NCBI RefSeq assembly: GCF_015910535.1 | Contig: NZ_JACBJG010000001.1 | Span: forward strand, 248,001-312,000 | DNA from: Saccharomonospora sp. NB11 | GTDB lineage: Bacteria; Actinomycetota; Actinomycetes; Mycobacteriales; Pseudonocardiaceae | Direction of reading: 5' to 3' | Length of the DNA stretch: 64,000 bases | Part shown: in pieces, positions 42,136-50,941 of the stretch | How positions within the stretch are numbered: the stretch's first letter is position 1 | Layout: each line of letters begins with the position of its first letter | Translations under genes and position numbers: made by a program | Notes under the pieces: model-generated | Databases searched by the model: none | What the model was told of the DNA's origin: nothing | Seen by the model: the letters and a program-made list of their open reading frames with translations, nothing else

Positions 42136-43218
42136 ATGCGTGCGCATCATGTTCGGCGGGCGGCCCCCGTTGCCCTGCTCGCCTCCCTGACCCTGATTTC
42201 CACGCCCGGCATCAGCTTCGCCGACCCGGCGACCCCGGCGACGCAGCACAGCGTCCAGGCCCCGGCCCAGCAGGGCGAGAAGTCCCTCGACGAGCAGATC
42301 GCCTCCGCGGAGAAGGCCCTGGAGCGCGTGAAGAAGCAGACCGAGGACGCCCAGCGGAAGCTGGACAACACCACGTCGGTGCACGACGAGGCGAAGAAGG
42401 CCACCGCCGACGCTCGCGGTGCGCTGAACCAGGCCCGCGACGCCGTCGCCAAGGCCGAGGCCGACCTGCAGCGTGCCGAGGAGCGCCTCGACGAGGAGTC
42501 CTCCGGCTTCAGCTTCGCGGGCGTCGTCACCTCTGTGCTGGGCTTCCTCGGCTCGGACGTCACCGACTCGCTGCGTGAGGACGTCGACGACAAGAAGGAC
42601 GCCGTCGACGACGCCGAGAAGGCCGTGAAGGCCGCCGAGCGCGACGAGACCAAGGCCGAGCGGGCCAAGGTGAACGCCGAGAAGGCACACGAGCAGGCTT
42701 CGGCCAAGCAGGACGAGAAGCAGTCCGCGCTGGACGAGCTGACCGAGCGCAAGCGGATCGAGAACGGTGAGGAGCCCGCCGAGGACCCGGCCGCCGGTGG
42801 TGCCGCGCTCGCGGCAGCCGAGCCGACCCCCGCTCCGGGCGTCGTGAAGCCCGCCGAGGGCACGTTCACCTCCGGCTACGGTGCCCGGTGGGGCACCACG
42901 CACTACGGCGTGGACATCGCCAACAGCATCGGCACCCCGATCCACTCCCTCATGTCGGGCACCGTCATCTCGTCCGGTCCCGCGAGCGGCTTCGGCCTGT
43001 GGGTGCGGGTGCAGCACGACAACGGCCTGATCTCCGTGTACGGCCACATCAACGAGTCGCTGGTCACGGTGGGTCAGCGCGTCGAGGCCGGCCAGCAGAT
43101 CGCCACGATCGGCAACCGCGGCCAGTCCACCGGCCCGCACCTGCACCTGGAAATCCACGAGAACGGCGTCAAGATCGACCCGCTGCCCTGGCTGCAGGAG
43201 CACGGCATCGTGCTGTGA
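42136..43218 (+). CDS. Secreted M23 peptidase with coiled-coil domain (NlpD/EnvC-like)
   Basis: A 360-residue exported protein: signal peptide cut near ISFADP (~residue 30), a long charged coiled coil (~45-215, Ala/Glu/Lys heptads) interrupted by a short hydrophobic SSGFSFAGVVTSVLGFLGSD, an Ala/Pro linker, then a C-terminal LytM/M23 domain. The zinc ligands look intact: H and D of HYGVDI and the HxH of GPHLHLEI. It may therefore cleave peptidoglycan cross-bridges or, with its coiled coil, activate another hydrolase at the septum. It has its own promoter and a bidirectional terminator behind it. Confidence 0.9.
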   Translation: MRAHHVRRAAPVALLASLTLISTPGISFADPATPATQHSVQAPAQQGEKSLDEQIASAEKALERVKKQTEDAQRKLDNTTSVHDEAKKATADARGALNQARDAVAKAEADLQRAEERLDEESSGFSFAGVVTSVLGFLGSDVTDSLREDVDDKKDAVDDAEKAVKAAERDETKAERAKVNAEKAHEQASAKQDEKQSALDELTERKRIENGEEPAEDPAAGGAALAAAEPTPAPGVVKPAEGTFTSGYGARWGTTHYGVDIANSIGTPIHSLMSGTVISSGPASGFGLWVRVQHDNGLISVYGHINESLVTVGQRVEAGQQIATIGNRGQSTGPHLHLEIHENGVKIDPLPWLQEHGIVL

Positions 43219-43235
43219 TCGCCCACAGGGCAACC

Positions 43236-43278
43236 ACGAAGGCCACCGCCACCGAGCCCCGGTGACGGTGGCCTTCGT
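43236..43278. terminator. Bidirectional terminator between M23 gene and mgtE
   Basis: ACGAAGGCCACCG pairs with CGGTGGCCTTCGT, with a second short CACCG/CGGTG pairing inside. It lies between two convergent genes. Confidence 0.75.
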
Positions 43279-43286
43279 CATGGTGC

Positions 43287-44627
43287 TCACAACCCGAACA
43301 CGAGCCGCGCCACGAGGAAGTAGATGATGAGCCCCGTGGCGTCCACCAGCGTCGTCACCAGCGGCGCGGAGATCACGGCGGGGTCGATGCCGACGCGCTT
43401 GGCCAACAGCGGCATCGTCGACCCGATGGTGGCCGCCCACGCGCACACCGCCACGAGCGACACGGCCACGCTCCCCGCCACGGTGACGTCCACGAGCAAC
43501 GAGCCGATGGCCAGCGCCACCACCGCGAGCATCAACCCGAGCACCAGGCCGACCCGGCACTCGCGCCACGCGACCCGCAGGACGTCCCGGGTGCGCACCT
43601 CGCCCACGGCCAGCGCGCGCACCGCCGCCGTCGCCGCCTGGGCGCCCGCGTTGCCGCCCGTCCCCACGAGCAGCGGGATGAACAGCGCCAGAGCCGTCAC
43701 ACTCGCCAGCGTGTCCTCGAAGAACTGCAAGACGTTCACCGTCAGCGTGGCCGCGAGGATGAGCAGCAGCAGCCACACGGCGCGTGAGCGCGCCAGCTCC
43801 ACCACGCTCGCCGACATGTAGTGCCCCGCCCAGGGCGCCGACCCCGACTGCCGGGCGATGTCCTCGGTGTCGGCGGCCTCGATCACCTCGAACGCGTCGT
43901 CGATGGTGAGCAGACCGAGTACCCGGTTCTCGCTGTCGGTCACGGGCAGTGCGAGCACGTTGGTGTCCTGCATCAGCCGCGCCGCTTCCTCGACGTCCTC
44001 GGTGGCCTGCACCCGGGGCGTGTCGGTGGTCGCGATGTCGGCGACCTCGGTGTCGGGCGCGCTCAGGACGAGGTCGCGCAGCGACACGATGCCCTGCAGG
44101 CACCGTCGGTCGTCGACCACGGGCAGCGTGTACACCGTCTCGGCGTCACCGCCCTTGCGTCGCACGAGGGCGAGCGCCTCGTCGGCCGTCATGTGGTGGC
44201 GCACGGCCACCGTCTCCGGTGTCATGTAGCGGCCGACCGAGTGCTCCGGGTAGCCCAGCAGCGCCGCCGTCGACTCGCGTTCCCGCGGGCTCAGCCCGGC
44301 GAGCACGCGGCGCGCGAACTTCGCGGGCGCCTCCCCCACCAACCGGGCCCGGTCGTCGGGGGCCATGCGTTCGACGACGTCACGGAACGCTGGTTCCCGC
44401 AGTCCTTCCAGCACCTTGTGCTGGTCGGACGGGTCGAGTTCCTCGAACACGTCGAGCGCGCGGTCCTTGTCGAGCAGACGGAACAGCAGGACGGCGTGAA
44501 CGGCGTCCGCCCTGCCGAGCTCGTCGGCGATCTCGTACGGCTGGTGTTCGTCGAGCCAGCGTTGCAGTCCGGGCAGGTCGTGGTCCCCGAGCAGGTCCCG
44601 CAGTGTGTCGGTCGGCTGTGCTGCCAT
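43287..44627 (-). CDS. mgtE: Magnesium transporter MgtE
   Basis: A 446-residue MgtE: N-terminal superhelical domain (~1-130), two CBS domains (~135-255, including VGRYMTPETVAV and VLALPVTDSENRVLGLLTID), a connecting helix and five membrane spans with the pore signature GTGGNAGAQ and the last segment ISAPLVTTLVDATGLIIYF. It is an Mg2+-gated Mg2+ channel in the cytoplasmic membrane; the acidic N and CBS domains sense internal Mg2+. ATG 44627 has GGAGGGAG upstream. It is divergent from recQ. Confidence 0.94.
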   Translation of the reverse strand: MAAQPTDTLRDLLGDHDLPGLQRWLDEHQPYEIADELGRADAVHAVLLFRLLDKDRALDVFEELDPSDQHKVLEGLREPAFRDVVERMAPDDRARLVGEAPAKFARRVLAGLSPRERESTAALLGYPEHSVGRYMTPETVAVRHHMTADEALALVRRKGGDAETVYTLPVVDDRRCLQGIVSLRDLVLSAPDTEVADIATTDTPRVQATEDVEEAARLMQDTNVLALPVTDSENRVLGLLTIDDAFEVIEAADTEDIARQSGSAPWAGHYMSASVVELARSRAVWLLLLILAATLTVNVLQFFEDTLASVTALALFIPLLVGTGGNAGAQAATAAVRALAVGEVRTRDVLRVAWRECRVGLVLGLMLAVVALAIGSLLVDVTVAGSVAVSLVAVCAWAATIGSTMPLLAKRVGIDPAVISAPLVTTLVDATGLIIYFLVARLVFGL

Positions 44628-44741
44628 GACGGCCGGTACTCCCTCCAGTTCGCCCAGCGGGATACCCCGTGAGTAAACGTGGCCGGGCGTCACGTGCGGT
44701 TCCGTTCGCCGCCGTGGGGCCTCGGCGACGACTCGACGCCC

Positions 44742-44747
44742 TAGGAT
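44742..44747 (+). promoter_or_regulatory. -10 hexamer of leaderless recQ promoter
   Basis: TAGGAT ends 6 nt before the recQ GTG at 44754. There is no ribosome-binding sequence in between. Confidence 0.55.
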
Positions 44748-44753
44748 CGCGGC

Positions 44754-46574
44754 GTGGGGAATCCGCAGACACTCGACGTGCTGAGCCGCGTCTTCGGCTA
44801 CGACTCGTTCCGCGGTGACCAGCAGGAGGTCGTCGACCACGTGGTCGACGGCGGCGATGCGCTCGTGCTGATGCCGACCGGCGCGGGCAAGTCCCTCTGC
44901 TACCAGATCCCCGCCCTGGTACGCGACGGCGTCGGCGTGGTGATCTCGCCGCTCATCGCCCTCATGCAGGACCAGGTCGACGGCCTGCGGGCCGCCGGAG
45001 TGCGCGCGGGCTACCTGAACTCGACGCAGGACCCGGACGAACGCCGCATGGTGGAGGCGGAGTTCCTCGCCGGCCGACTCGACCTGCTCTACCTCGCGCC
45101 GGAACGGCTCCGCTCCGAGGCCACCATGCGGCTCGTCGAGCGCGGGCCGGTGTCGGTGTTCGCCATCGACGAGGCGCACTGCGTGTCGCAGTGGGGCCAC
45201 GATTTCCGCCCCGACTATCTGGAACTGTCCACGCTGCACGAGCGCAGGCCGGACGTGCCGCGCATCGCGTTGACGGCCACGGCCACACCGGCGACGCGCG
45301 AGGAGATCACCGCGCGGTTGAAGCTGACCGACGCGCGGGTGTTCGTCTCCAGCTTCGACCGCCCCAACATCCAATACCGCATCGTCCCGAAGCGGGACCC
45401 GCGCAAGCAGTTGCTGGACTTCCTCCGCACCGAGCACGCGGGCGACGCGGGCATCGTCTACTGCCTCTCACGACGCTCGGTGGAGGAGACGGCCGAGTTC
45501 CTCAGCCGCAACGGCATCGAGGCGCTGCCCTACCACGCGGGGCTCGACGCGGGGACCCGCGCGCGACACCAGGCGCGGTTCCTGCGGGAGGACGGGCTCG
45601 TGGTGGTGGCCACCATCGCGTTCGGCATGGGCATCGACAAACCCGACGTGCGGTTCGTCGCGCACCTCGACCTGCCGAAGTCGGTGGAGGGCTACTACCA
45701 GGAGACGGGGCGCGCGGGACGCGACGGGCTCCCCTCGACGGCATGGCTGGCCTACGGGCTGGCGGACGTCGTGGCGCAACGTCGGCTGATCGACACCTCC
45801 GAGGGCGACGCCGCGCACCGACGACGACTGTCCTCGCACCTCGACGCCATGCTCGCGTTGTGCGAGACGGTGGACTGCCGCCGCGCCCGGCTGCTCGCCT
45901 ACTTCGGTCAGCAGCTCGACGGCGAGCGGTGCGGCAACTGCGACACCTGCCTCTCCCCTCCGGAGACGTGGGACGGCACCGTGGCGGCACAGAAGTTGTT
46001 GTCCACGGTGGTCCGTCTCAAGCGGGAACGGGGACAGAAGTTCGGCGCAGGCCAGATCGTCGACATCCTGCGCGGCAAGCGCACGCCCAAGGTGACCCAG
46101 CACCGACACGACCAGCTGTCGGTCTTCGGCGTGGGCACCGATCTCGGCGAGGGCGAGTGGCGTGCGGTCGTCCGGCAACTCCTCGCGCAGGGACTGCTGG
46201 CCGTCGAGGGCGACTACGGCACGCTGGTCACCACCGACGCCTCCGACGAGGTGCTCTTCCGGGGTCGGACGGTGCCGCTGCGGCGCGACCCGGCGCGAAC
46301 GGCGGTGCGCTCGTCGCGGACGACGTCGGCACGTGCCGAGACGGTGGAACTGGACGACGAGGCGAGCGCGGTGTTCGAGCGACTGCGTGCCTGGCGAGCG
46401 GCTGCCGCGAAGGAGCAGGGCGTGCCCGCCTACGTCCTCTTCCACGACGCCACGCTGCGTCAGATCGCCACGTTGCGCCCGTCCACCCGCGCCGAGCTGG
46501 GCACCGTCAACGGCGTCGGGGAGACCAAGTTGTCCCGCTACGGCGACGAGGTGCTCGGCGTCCTCACGTCCTGA
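44754..46574 (+). CDS. recQ: ATP-dependent DNA helicase RecQ
   Basis: A 606-residue SF2 helicase: motif [18 protein letters not shown] motif [18 protein letters not shown] with the RecQ aromatic loop, motif [12 protein letters not shown], a zinc-binding subdomain with four Cys ([19 protein letters not shown]), winged helix and C-terminal HRDC domain ([24 protein letters not shown]). It unwinds DNA 3'-5' in recombination and fork repair. Domain content matches E. coli RecQ. The GTG start is fixed by the upstream TAGGAT. Confidence 0.95.
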   Translation: MGNPQTLDVLSRVFGYDSFRGDQQEVVDHVVDGGDALVLMPTGAGKSLCYQIPALVRDGVGVVISPLIALMQDQVDGLRAAGVRAGYLNSTQDPDERRMVEAEFLAGRLDLLYLAPERLRSEATMRLVERGPVSVFAIDEAHCVSQWGHDFRPDYLELSTLHERRPDVPRIALTATATPATREEITARLKLTDARVFVSSFDRPNIQYRIVPKRDPRKQLLDFLRTEHAGDAGIVYCLSRRSVEETAEFLSRNGIEALPYHAGLDAGTRARHQARFLREDGLVVVATIAFGMGIDKPDVRFVAHLDLPKSVEGYYQETGRAGRDGLPSTAWLAYGLADVVAQRRLIDTSEGDAAHRRRLSSHLDAMLALCETVDCRRARLLAYFGQQLDGERCGNCDTCLSPPETWDGTVAAQKLLSTVVRLKRERGQKFGAGQIVDILRGKRTPKVTQHRHDQLSVFGVGTDLGEGEWRAVVRQLLAQGLLAVEGDYGTLVTTDASDEVLFRGRTVPLRRDPARTAVRSSRTTSARAETVELDDEASAVFERLRAWRAAAAKEQGVPAYVLFHDATLRQIATLRPSTRAELGTVNGVGETKLSRYGDEVLGVLTS

Positions 46575-47009
46575 CCCGGACACCCCCGTAGCCGATGACG
46601 TCCCGCGCTCCGACACCCCCTCGGGCCCGGTAAAGCCGAGGTGAGCAGCGGTTTATGAATCGCCTTTAGCGATAGCGACGGTTCTCATTCATTCCATCGG
46701 GTCATTTGCGCTCGCATTCTTCGACACGCTCAGCAGGCTCGTCGCCACCACCCCGAGTGTCGCGATCTTCCCGACCAGGTGCCCAACTACGCAGCGCAAC
46801 CTCACCGGCTTCATGTTTTCGCAGGTCAACGGGCATTCGCGGTCTAATCCTCCCCGGGAAGTGATCCGTGTCACGACAATTTTGGGTGATCGGATGCAGT
46901 CGCTTTTTGTCGTGTGCTCGACAGGACCTGCGGCTAAATTCGTTCTCGGTTGGCGGGTTAATTCCGAACCGCAACCGAACGTCCCTCGAGTCGATAGGAA
47001 TGGGTTAAG
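46575..47009. other. Long AT-richer intergenic region before the chaplin-like gene
   Basis: No gene is supported on either strand. Composition is clearly less GC-rich than the flanks. It contains a consensus Crp/GlxR-type site at 46861-46874 and probably the promoter and leader of the small secreted-protein gene at 47010. Confidence 0.6.
46861..46874. promoter_or_regulatory. Candidate Crp/GlxR (cAMP receptor protein) site
   Basis: GTGATCCGTGTCAC matches GTGA-N6-TCAC, the core of Crp and GlxR operators in mycobacteria and corynebacteria. It lies 136 bp upstream of the chaplin-like gene's start. Confidence 0.55.
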
Positions 47010-47267
47010 GTGTTCAAGAAGACTGCTATTGTCGCCTCCGCCGCGGCCGGACTGATGATGATCGGCTCGCCCGCTTTCGCGACCACGCCCGCGGACGTGG
47101 AGGCCAACGACAACACGAACCAGATCGGCCTCATCAACGTTGATGACGTGCTGAGCAACAACGACATCAACCTCTGCGACACGCTGGACCTGAACCTGAT
47201 CGCTCTGCTCGGTGCCAACGTCACCGGCGACACGGTCTGCACCAACGCGGAGGCGAACAACGACTGA
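47010..47267 (+). CDS. Small secreted protein, chaplin-like
   Basis: An 85-residue precursor: signal peptide (FKKTAIVASAAAGLMMIGSPAFA, cut after residue 24) and a 61-residue mature part that is acidic and rich in Asn, Leu and Val, with exactly two Cys (56 and 77). The stretch INLCDTLDLNLIALLGANV and the spacing of 20 residues between the Cys recall chaplins, amyloid-forming surface proteins of Streptomyces, although the Gly content is lower and this is inference. GTG 47010 has TAGGAATGGG upstream. A strong terminator follows, so the gene stands alone. Confidence 0.8.
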   Translation: MFKKTAIVASAAAGLMMIGSPAFATTPADVEANDNTNQIGLINVDDVLSNNDINLCDTLDLNLIALLGANVTGDTVCTNAEANND

Positions 47268-47283
47268 GGTCGTTACTCCAGCT

Positions 47284-47313
47284 ACGGGTGGGAGGCTCTG
47301 GCCTCCCACCCGT
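47284..47313. terminator. Bidirectional terminator after the chaplin-like gene
   Basis: ACGGGTGGGAGGC and GCCTCCCACCCGT form a perfect 13-bp stem with a 4-nt loop, between convergent genes. Confidence 0.85.
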
Positions 47314-47327
47314 TTCCATGTGTACGG

Positions 47328-48074
47328 TCAGGCTCGCGCGATCGCCCGCAGCAGTGGTTCCGCCAGTTCTCGGCGACAGATCAGCAGGTCAGGCAGGTAC
47401 ACCGAGTCCTGGTTGTAGCGCAGTTCGGAACCGTCCACCCTGGACGTGTGCAGCCCGGCCGCCACGGCGATGCCGACGGGTGCCGCCGAGTCCCACTCGT
47501 ACTGACCACCCGCGTGGAGGTAGGCGTCGGCCTCCCCGCGCACCACCGCCATCGCCTTCGCTCCCGCCGATCCCATCGGCACGAGTTCCGCCCCGACCTC
47601 CTCGGCGACCCTTTTCGCGAATTCGGGTGGCCGGCTGTCGCTCACCAGAATTCGCGTTCTTTCCCGAATCGGGTTTACCCCTTTTATCGCCGCGCCGTCG
47701 GTGGAACTCACCCACCCTTTGTCCGGCTCCGCCACCGCGGCGTCGGTAATGCCGCGCCCCGCCTGCCACAACGCGACGTGCACGGTCCAGTCCGAACGCC
47801 CGATCCCGTACTCCCGCGTTCCGTCGAGCGGATCCACGATCCACACTCGCTCGGCGTGTCGCCGCGCGGGTTCGTCGGCCGATTCCTCCGACAGCACCGC
47901 GTCGTGCGGCCGGTGCTCGGCGAGTCGACGCAGGATCAACGCGTTCGACTCCGCGTCACCCCGACGGCCCAATTCCCTGGCGTCGGCGTCCCGACCGGCG
48001 TCCTGCCGAACCTGCAACAACAGCGCTCCGGCCTCCTCGGCGAGCGCGACGGCGAGTCCCACGTCCGTCATCAC
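47328..48074 (-). CDS. cysQ: 3'(2'),5'-bisphosphate nucleotidase / inositol-phosphatase family (CysQ)
   Basis: A 248-residue Li+-sensitive phosphatase: metal motifs LSEESADE and WIVDPLDGTREY, and the late EWDSAAPVGIAVAAG. CysQ removes 3'-phosphoadenosine 5'-phosphate from sulfate assimilation; some relatives act on inositol phosphates, so the substrate is probable rather than certain. GTG 48074 is 7 nt after a minus-strand TACGCT hexamer (48082-48087), suggesting a leaderless start; an ATG one codon later is the alternative. Confidence 0.87.
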   Translation of the reverse strand: MMTDVGLAVALAEEAGALLLQVRQDAGRDADARELGRRGDAESNALILRRLAEHRPHDAVLSEESADEPARRHAERVWIVDPLDGTREYGIGRSDWTVHVALWQAGRGITDAAVAEPDKGWVSSTDGAAIKGVNPIRERTRILVSDSRPPEFAKRVAEEVGAELVPMGSAGAKAMAVVRGEADAYLHAGGQYEWDSAAPVGIAVAAGLHTSRVDGSELRYNQDSVYLPDLLICRRELAEPLLRAIARA

Positions 48075-48145
48075 GTCGGGCAGCGTAAGGGCCCGGGTGA
48101 GGCGGGTATCCCTCGGGCGGCACGAACGGCGGAAGGGGAACGAGG

Positions 48146-48952
48146 ATGGACGAGCAACTGGCGGTGATCACGGGGGCGTCGACCGGCATCGGACGGCAAC
48201 TCGCCGAGGAGTTCGCCCGCAACGGGTTCGATCTCGTCCTCTCGGCCGACGACGACGCACTCGACGCCGCGGCGGAGGCGGTGCGCGCCCACGGTCGGCG
48301 GGTGTGGAGCGTGCGTGGCGACCTCGCCACCTACCCCGGCGTCACGGAGCTGGTCGAACGCATCGAGGAACTCGACCGGCCCGTCGACGTCCTCGTCCTC
48401 AACGCCGGGGTGGGTGTCGGCGGCCCGTTCGTGGGCGAGACGCCCTTGCACGACCAGCTTCGGGTGGTCGACCTCAACGTCTCGGGCACCCTGCACCTGG
48501 CCAAACGCCTCCTGCCCGCGATGGTCGAGCGCGGTCGCGGGCGGTTGGTCGTGGTGTCGTCGACGGTCGCGGGCCTACCCGGACCGTTCCAGTCCACGTA
48601 CAACGCGTCGAAGGCGTTCGTGTCGTCGTTCGCCGCCGCCGTCGCCGAGGAACTGCGGGGCACGGGCGTCACCGTCACCACGGTGCTGCCGGGGCTCACC
48701 GACACGGAGTTCTTCACTCGCGCGAGGATGCTCGACACCAAGCTGGGCTCACTGTCGTTCAAGGACGACCCGGTGCGCGTCGCGCGGCAGACCTACCAAG
48801 CGGTGATGGCGGGACGCGCCCACGTCGTCACGGGCCCGTTCTACAACTGGGCGTTCGTGCTGGCGGGGCGGCTGCTTCCGGACCGCCTGCTCGCCCGGCT
48901 GCATCGCCTCGCGTCGGAACCGGACTCCGCCGGGGCCTCGATCGTCGGCTGA
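48146..48952 (+). CDS. Short-chain dehydrogenase/reductase
   Basis: A 268-residue classical SDR: NAD(P) motif TGASTGIG, NAG motif LNAGVGVG, catalytic Ser in VVSSTVAG and YNASK (Tyr and Lys), with PG motif LPGLTDT. The family form is close to the DltE/YqjQ group of fatty or lipid-like substrates, but the substrate is unknown. The ATG is preceded by GGAAGGGGAACGAGG. It converges on the DtxR-type gene. Confidence 0.88.
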   Translation: MDEQLAVITGASTGIGRQLAEEFARNGFDLVLSADDDALDAAAEAVRAHGRRVWSVRGDLATYPGVTELVERIEELDRPVDVLVLNAGVGVGGPFVGETPLHDQLRVVDLNVSGTLHLAKRLLPAMVERGRGRLVVVSSTVAGLPGPFQSTYNASKAFVSSFAAAVAEELRGTGVTVTTVLPGLTDTEFFTRARMLDTKLGSLSFKDDPVRVARQTYQAVMAGRAHVVTGPFYNWAFVLAGRLLPDRLLARLHRLASEPDSAGASIVG

Positions 48953-49003
48953 CGTGCCGTCGGTGCCGTCCTCGCGACCAGCCCCCGTGGCACCGCGCCG
49001 TCG

Positions 49004-49687
49004 CTAACGCAGCGACACCGACAGGGCGTGGGCGATCTGCCTGCCGAGCGCGTGCGTGGCGTCGTGCGGCGGCTGCCCCACCTTCACCACGATCGACCCG
49101 CCGAAGGGTTGACGTTCGACGACCTCGATGCGCTCGCCGAGGCCGATGGCGCGCTCGGAGAGGTACCGCAACAGCTCCGGGTCGGTGTCCCACACGCGCA
49201 CGATCTCGCCGACGGCTCCGGTGGGCAGTTCCTCCAGCAGCTTGGTGGACACTTCCTCGACCGACCCGTCCACGGCCGGGATCGGGTCGCCGTGGGGGTC
49301 GCGCACGGGGTTGCCGAGCTTCGCCGCGATGCGCTCGACGAGCAGGTCGGACACCACGTGTTCCAGCAGGTCGGCCTCGGCGTGCACCTCGTCCCACGTG
49401 TATCCCAGCTCGGAGACGAGGTAGGACTCGATCAGCCGGTGCCGACGCAGCACCGACATGGCCAACTGCCGACCGTCACCGGTCAACTCGATGCCCCGGT
49501 ACGGGACGTGCTCCACGAGGCCCTGCTGGGCGAGTCTGGTGACCATCCCCGACGCCGACGACGGACTCACCTCGAGGCGGGTGGCCAGCGACGTGTTCGT
49601 GACGGCCTCACCCCGCTCCTCCAGGCCGTAGATCGCCCTCAGGTAGTCCTCGATCGAGGCCGATCGACGGTTCGCGCCACCAACCAT
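49004..49687 (-). CDS. DtxR/MntR-family metal-dependent repressor
   Basis: A 227-residue protein of the DtxR family: N-terminal winged helix (SIEDYLRAIYGLEE, VSPSSASGMVTRLAQQGLVEHVPYRGIELT), dimerisation/metal domain (LRRHRLIESYLVSELGYTWDEVHAEADLLEHVVSDLLVERI) with usual His and Glu ligands, and a C-terminal FeoA/SH3-like domain. It represses metal-uptake genes when loaded with Mn2+ or Fe2+; the metal is not decidable by eye. ATG 49687 is 7 nt after TATCGT (minus strand, 49695-49700), so it is probably leaderless. Confidence 0.9.
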   Translation of the reverse strand: MVGGANRRSASIEDYLRAIYGLEERGEAVTNTSLATRLEVSPSSASGMVTRLAQQGLVEHVPYRGIELTGDGRQLAMSVLRRHRLIESYLVSELGYTWDEVHAEADLLEHVVSDLLVERIAAKLGNPVRDPHGDPIPAVDGSVEEVSTKLLEELPTGAVGEIVRVWDTDPELLRYLSERAIGLGERIEVVERQPFGGSIVVKVGQPPHDATHALGRQIAHALSVSLR

Positions 49688-49708
49688 GGCTTCTACGATA
49701 CGGACCGT

Positions 49709-50140
49709 TCAGCCACGCCAGCGATAGCGCACCCAGCCCGGCACGGGCTGCGCTCCGAGGTCGGCGTAGAACGCAGCGGCCTTCTCGTTGCCCTCCTGCA
49801 TGTCCCACTCGACGCGACCGTCGGTGCGGGCCTTCAGTTCGAGCAGCAACTGCCTGCCGAGTCCGGACCTGCGGTATTGGGGACGCACGAAGAGGTCGTC
49901 GAGCCAGATTCCGGGCTTGGCCTCCCACGTCGAGAAGTTCCACGAGCAGAACGCCAGCCCGGCCACCGCGCCGTCCACCTCGGCGATGAGCACCCACGCC
50001 TTCGGATCGGGGCCGAACAGGTGCTGCGCCATCTCCGCGCGGTCGAGGTGCAGGTCGTCGTTGCCCTCGTAACGGGCGTGCTCCTCGATCATCGAGCAGA
50101 TCTCGTCGATGTCGTCCTTCACGGCGTCGCGTATGGGCAT
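49709..50140 (-). CDS. GNAT N-acetyltransferase (diamine/thialysine acetyltransferase-like)
   Basis: A 143-residue GNAT with the acetyl-CoA motif IWLDDLFVRPQYRRSGLGRQLLLEL and the SSAT-like features SMIEEHARYEG near the start and the closing DLGAQPVPGWVRYRWRG. Relatives acetylate spermidine or thialysine; the substrate here is unproven. ATG 50140 lies 7 nt after a minus-strand -10 TAGGGT (50148-50153). Its promoter faces that of the enoyl-CoA hydratase operon across (ATCG)4. Confidence 0.88.
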   Translation of the reverse strand: MPIRDAVKDDIDEICSMIEEHARYEGNDDLHLDRAEMAQHLFGPDPKAWVLIAEVDGAVAGLAFCSWNFSTWEAKPGIWLDDLFVRPQYRRSGLGRQLLLELKARTDGRVEWDMQEGNEKAAAFYADLGAQPVPGWVRYRWRG

Positions 50141-50147
50141 GTCACGA

Positions 50148-50180
50148 ACCCTATCGATCGATCGATCGTTTGGCTAGGCT
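50148..50180. promoter_or_regulatory. Divergent leaderless promoters flanking (ATCG)4
   Basis: The -10 TAGGGT for the GNAT gene (50148-50153, minus strand), a 16-bp run of four ATCG units (50153-50168) and the -10 TAGGCT for the hydratase (50175-50180, plus strand). The ATCG run contains nested GATC/CGATCG palindromes and is well placed as an operator for the TetR encoded in the downstream operon. Confidence 0.6.
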
Positions 50181-50188
50181 GCGAGCTC

Positions 50189-50941
50189 ATGCGAGACCTT
50201 GAGACCGTGGACGTTGACCTCGACGACCGGGTGGCGACGGTGTGGCTGAACCGGCCGCACCGACTGAACGCCGTGACACCGCAGCTCGTGTCCGACCTGC
50301 TCACCGCGCTGGGCCGCATCTCGGCCGATCGCGGTGTCGGCGCGGTGGTGCTGGCCGGTCGAGGCCGGGCGTTCTGCTCGGGCCACGACCTCAAGCAGCC
50401 GCCGCCGGAGCAGGAGTCCCGGGAACGGCTGGAGCAGCTGCAGGACGTGACGCGGGCGCTGCGGAACCTGCCCCAGCCCGTGGTGGGGGCCGTCCACGGC
50501 TACGCGATCGGGGCGGGTGCGGAATTCGCGCTGGGGTGTGACCTGGTGCTCGCCGCCGACGACGCCGTGTTCGCCTTCCCCGAGGTGGGCCTGGGCCTGA
50601 GCATCACCAACGGCGCCTCTCGCCTGCTCCCGCTGCTCGTCGGCCCGATGCGCGCCAAGGAAATGATCATGCTCGGTGAGCGGGTCGACGCGGCGTCGGC
50701 CCACGCGATGGGCCTGGTCAACCGGGTCGTCGCAGCCGACGAGCTGGCCCCGACGGCCCACACCCTGGCCCGCACCTTGGCCGACAAGCCCGCCTCGGCT
50801 CTGGCGTTGGCCAAGCGCGCCGTCGACCGCGGTGTCGACAGCACGGTCGAGACGGCACTGGAACTGGAGGTCAGTCACGCAATGATCACCGAGCACACAC
50901 CGGAAGTGGCCGCGTCGAAGGAGGAATTCGGGAAACGATGA
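50189..50941 (+). CDS. Enoyl-CoA hydratase/isomerase-family protein
   Basis: A 250-residue crotonase-fold protein: oxyanion-hole region AGRGRAFCSGHDLKQ, GAVHGYAIGAGAEFALGCDLVLAADDAVFAFPEVGLGLS with the Glu positions expected for hydratases, and a C-terminal trimerisation helix. It acts on an acyl-CoA thioester in the cytoplasm. ATG 50189 lies 8 nt after TAGGCT. It overlaps the next gene by 4 bp (ATGA) and forms an operon with an acyl-CoA ligase and a TetR, which points to one fatty-acid or aromatic-acid degradation step set. Confidence 0.9.
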   Translation: MRDLETVDVDLDDRVATVWLNRPHRLNAVTPQLVSDLLTALGRISADRGVGAVVLAGRGRAFCSGHDLKQPPPEQESRERLEQLQDVTRALRNLPQPVVGAVHGYAIGAGAEFALGCDLVLAADDAVFAFPEVGLGLSITNGASRLLPLLVGPMRAKEMIMLGERVDAASAHAMGLVNRVVAADELAPTAHTLARTLADKPASALALAKRAVDRGVDSTVETALELEVSHAMITEHTPEVAASKEEFGKR

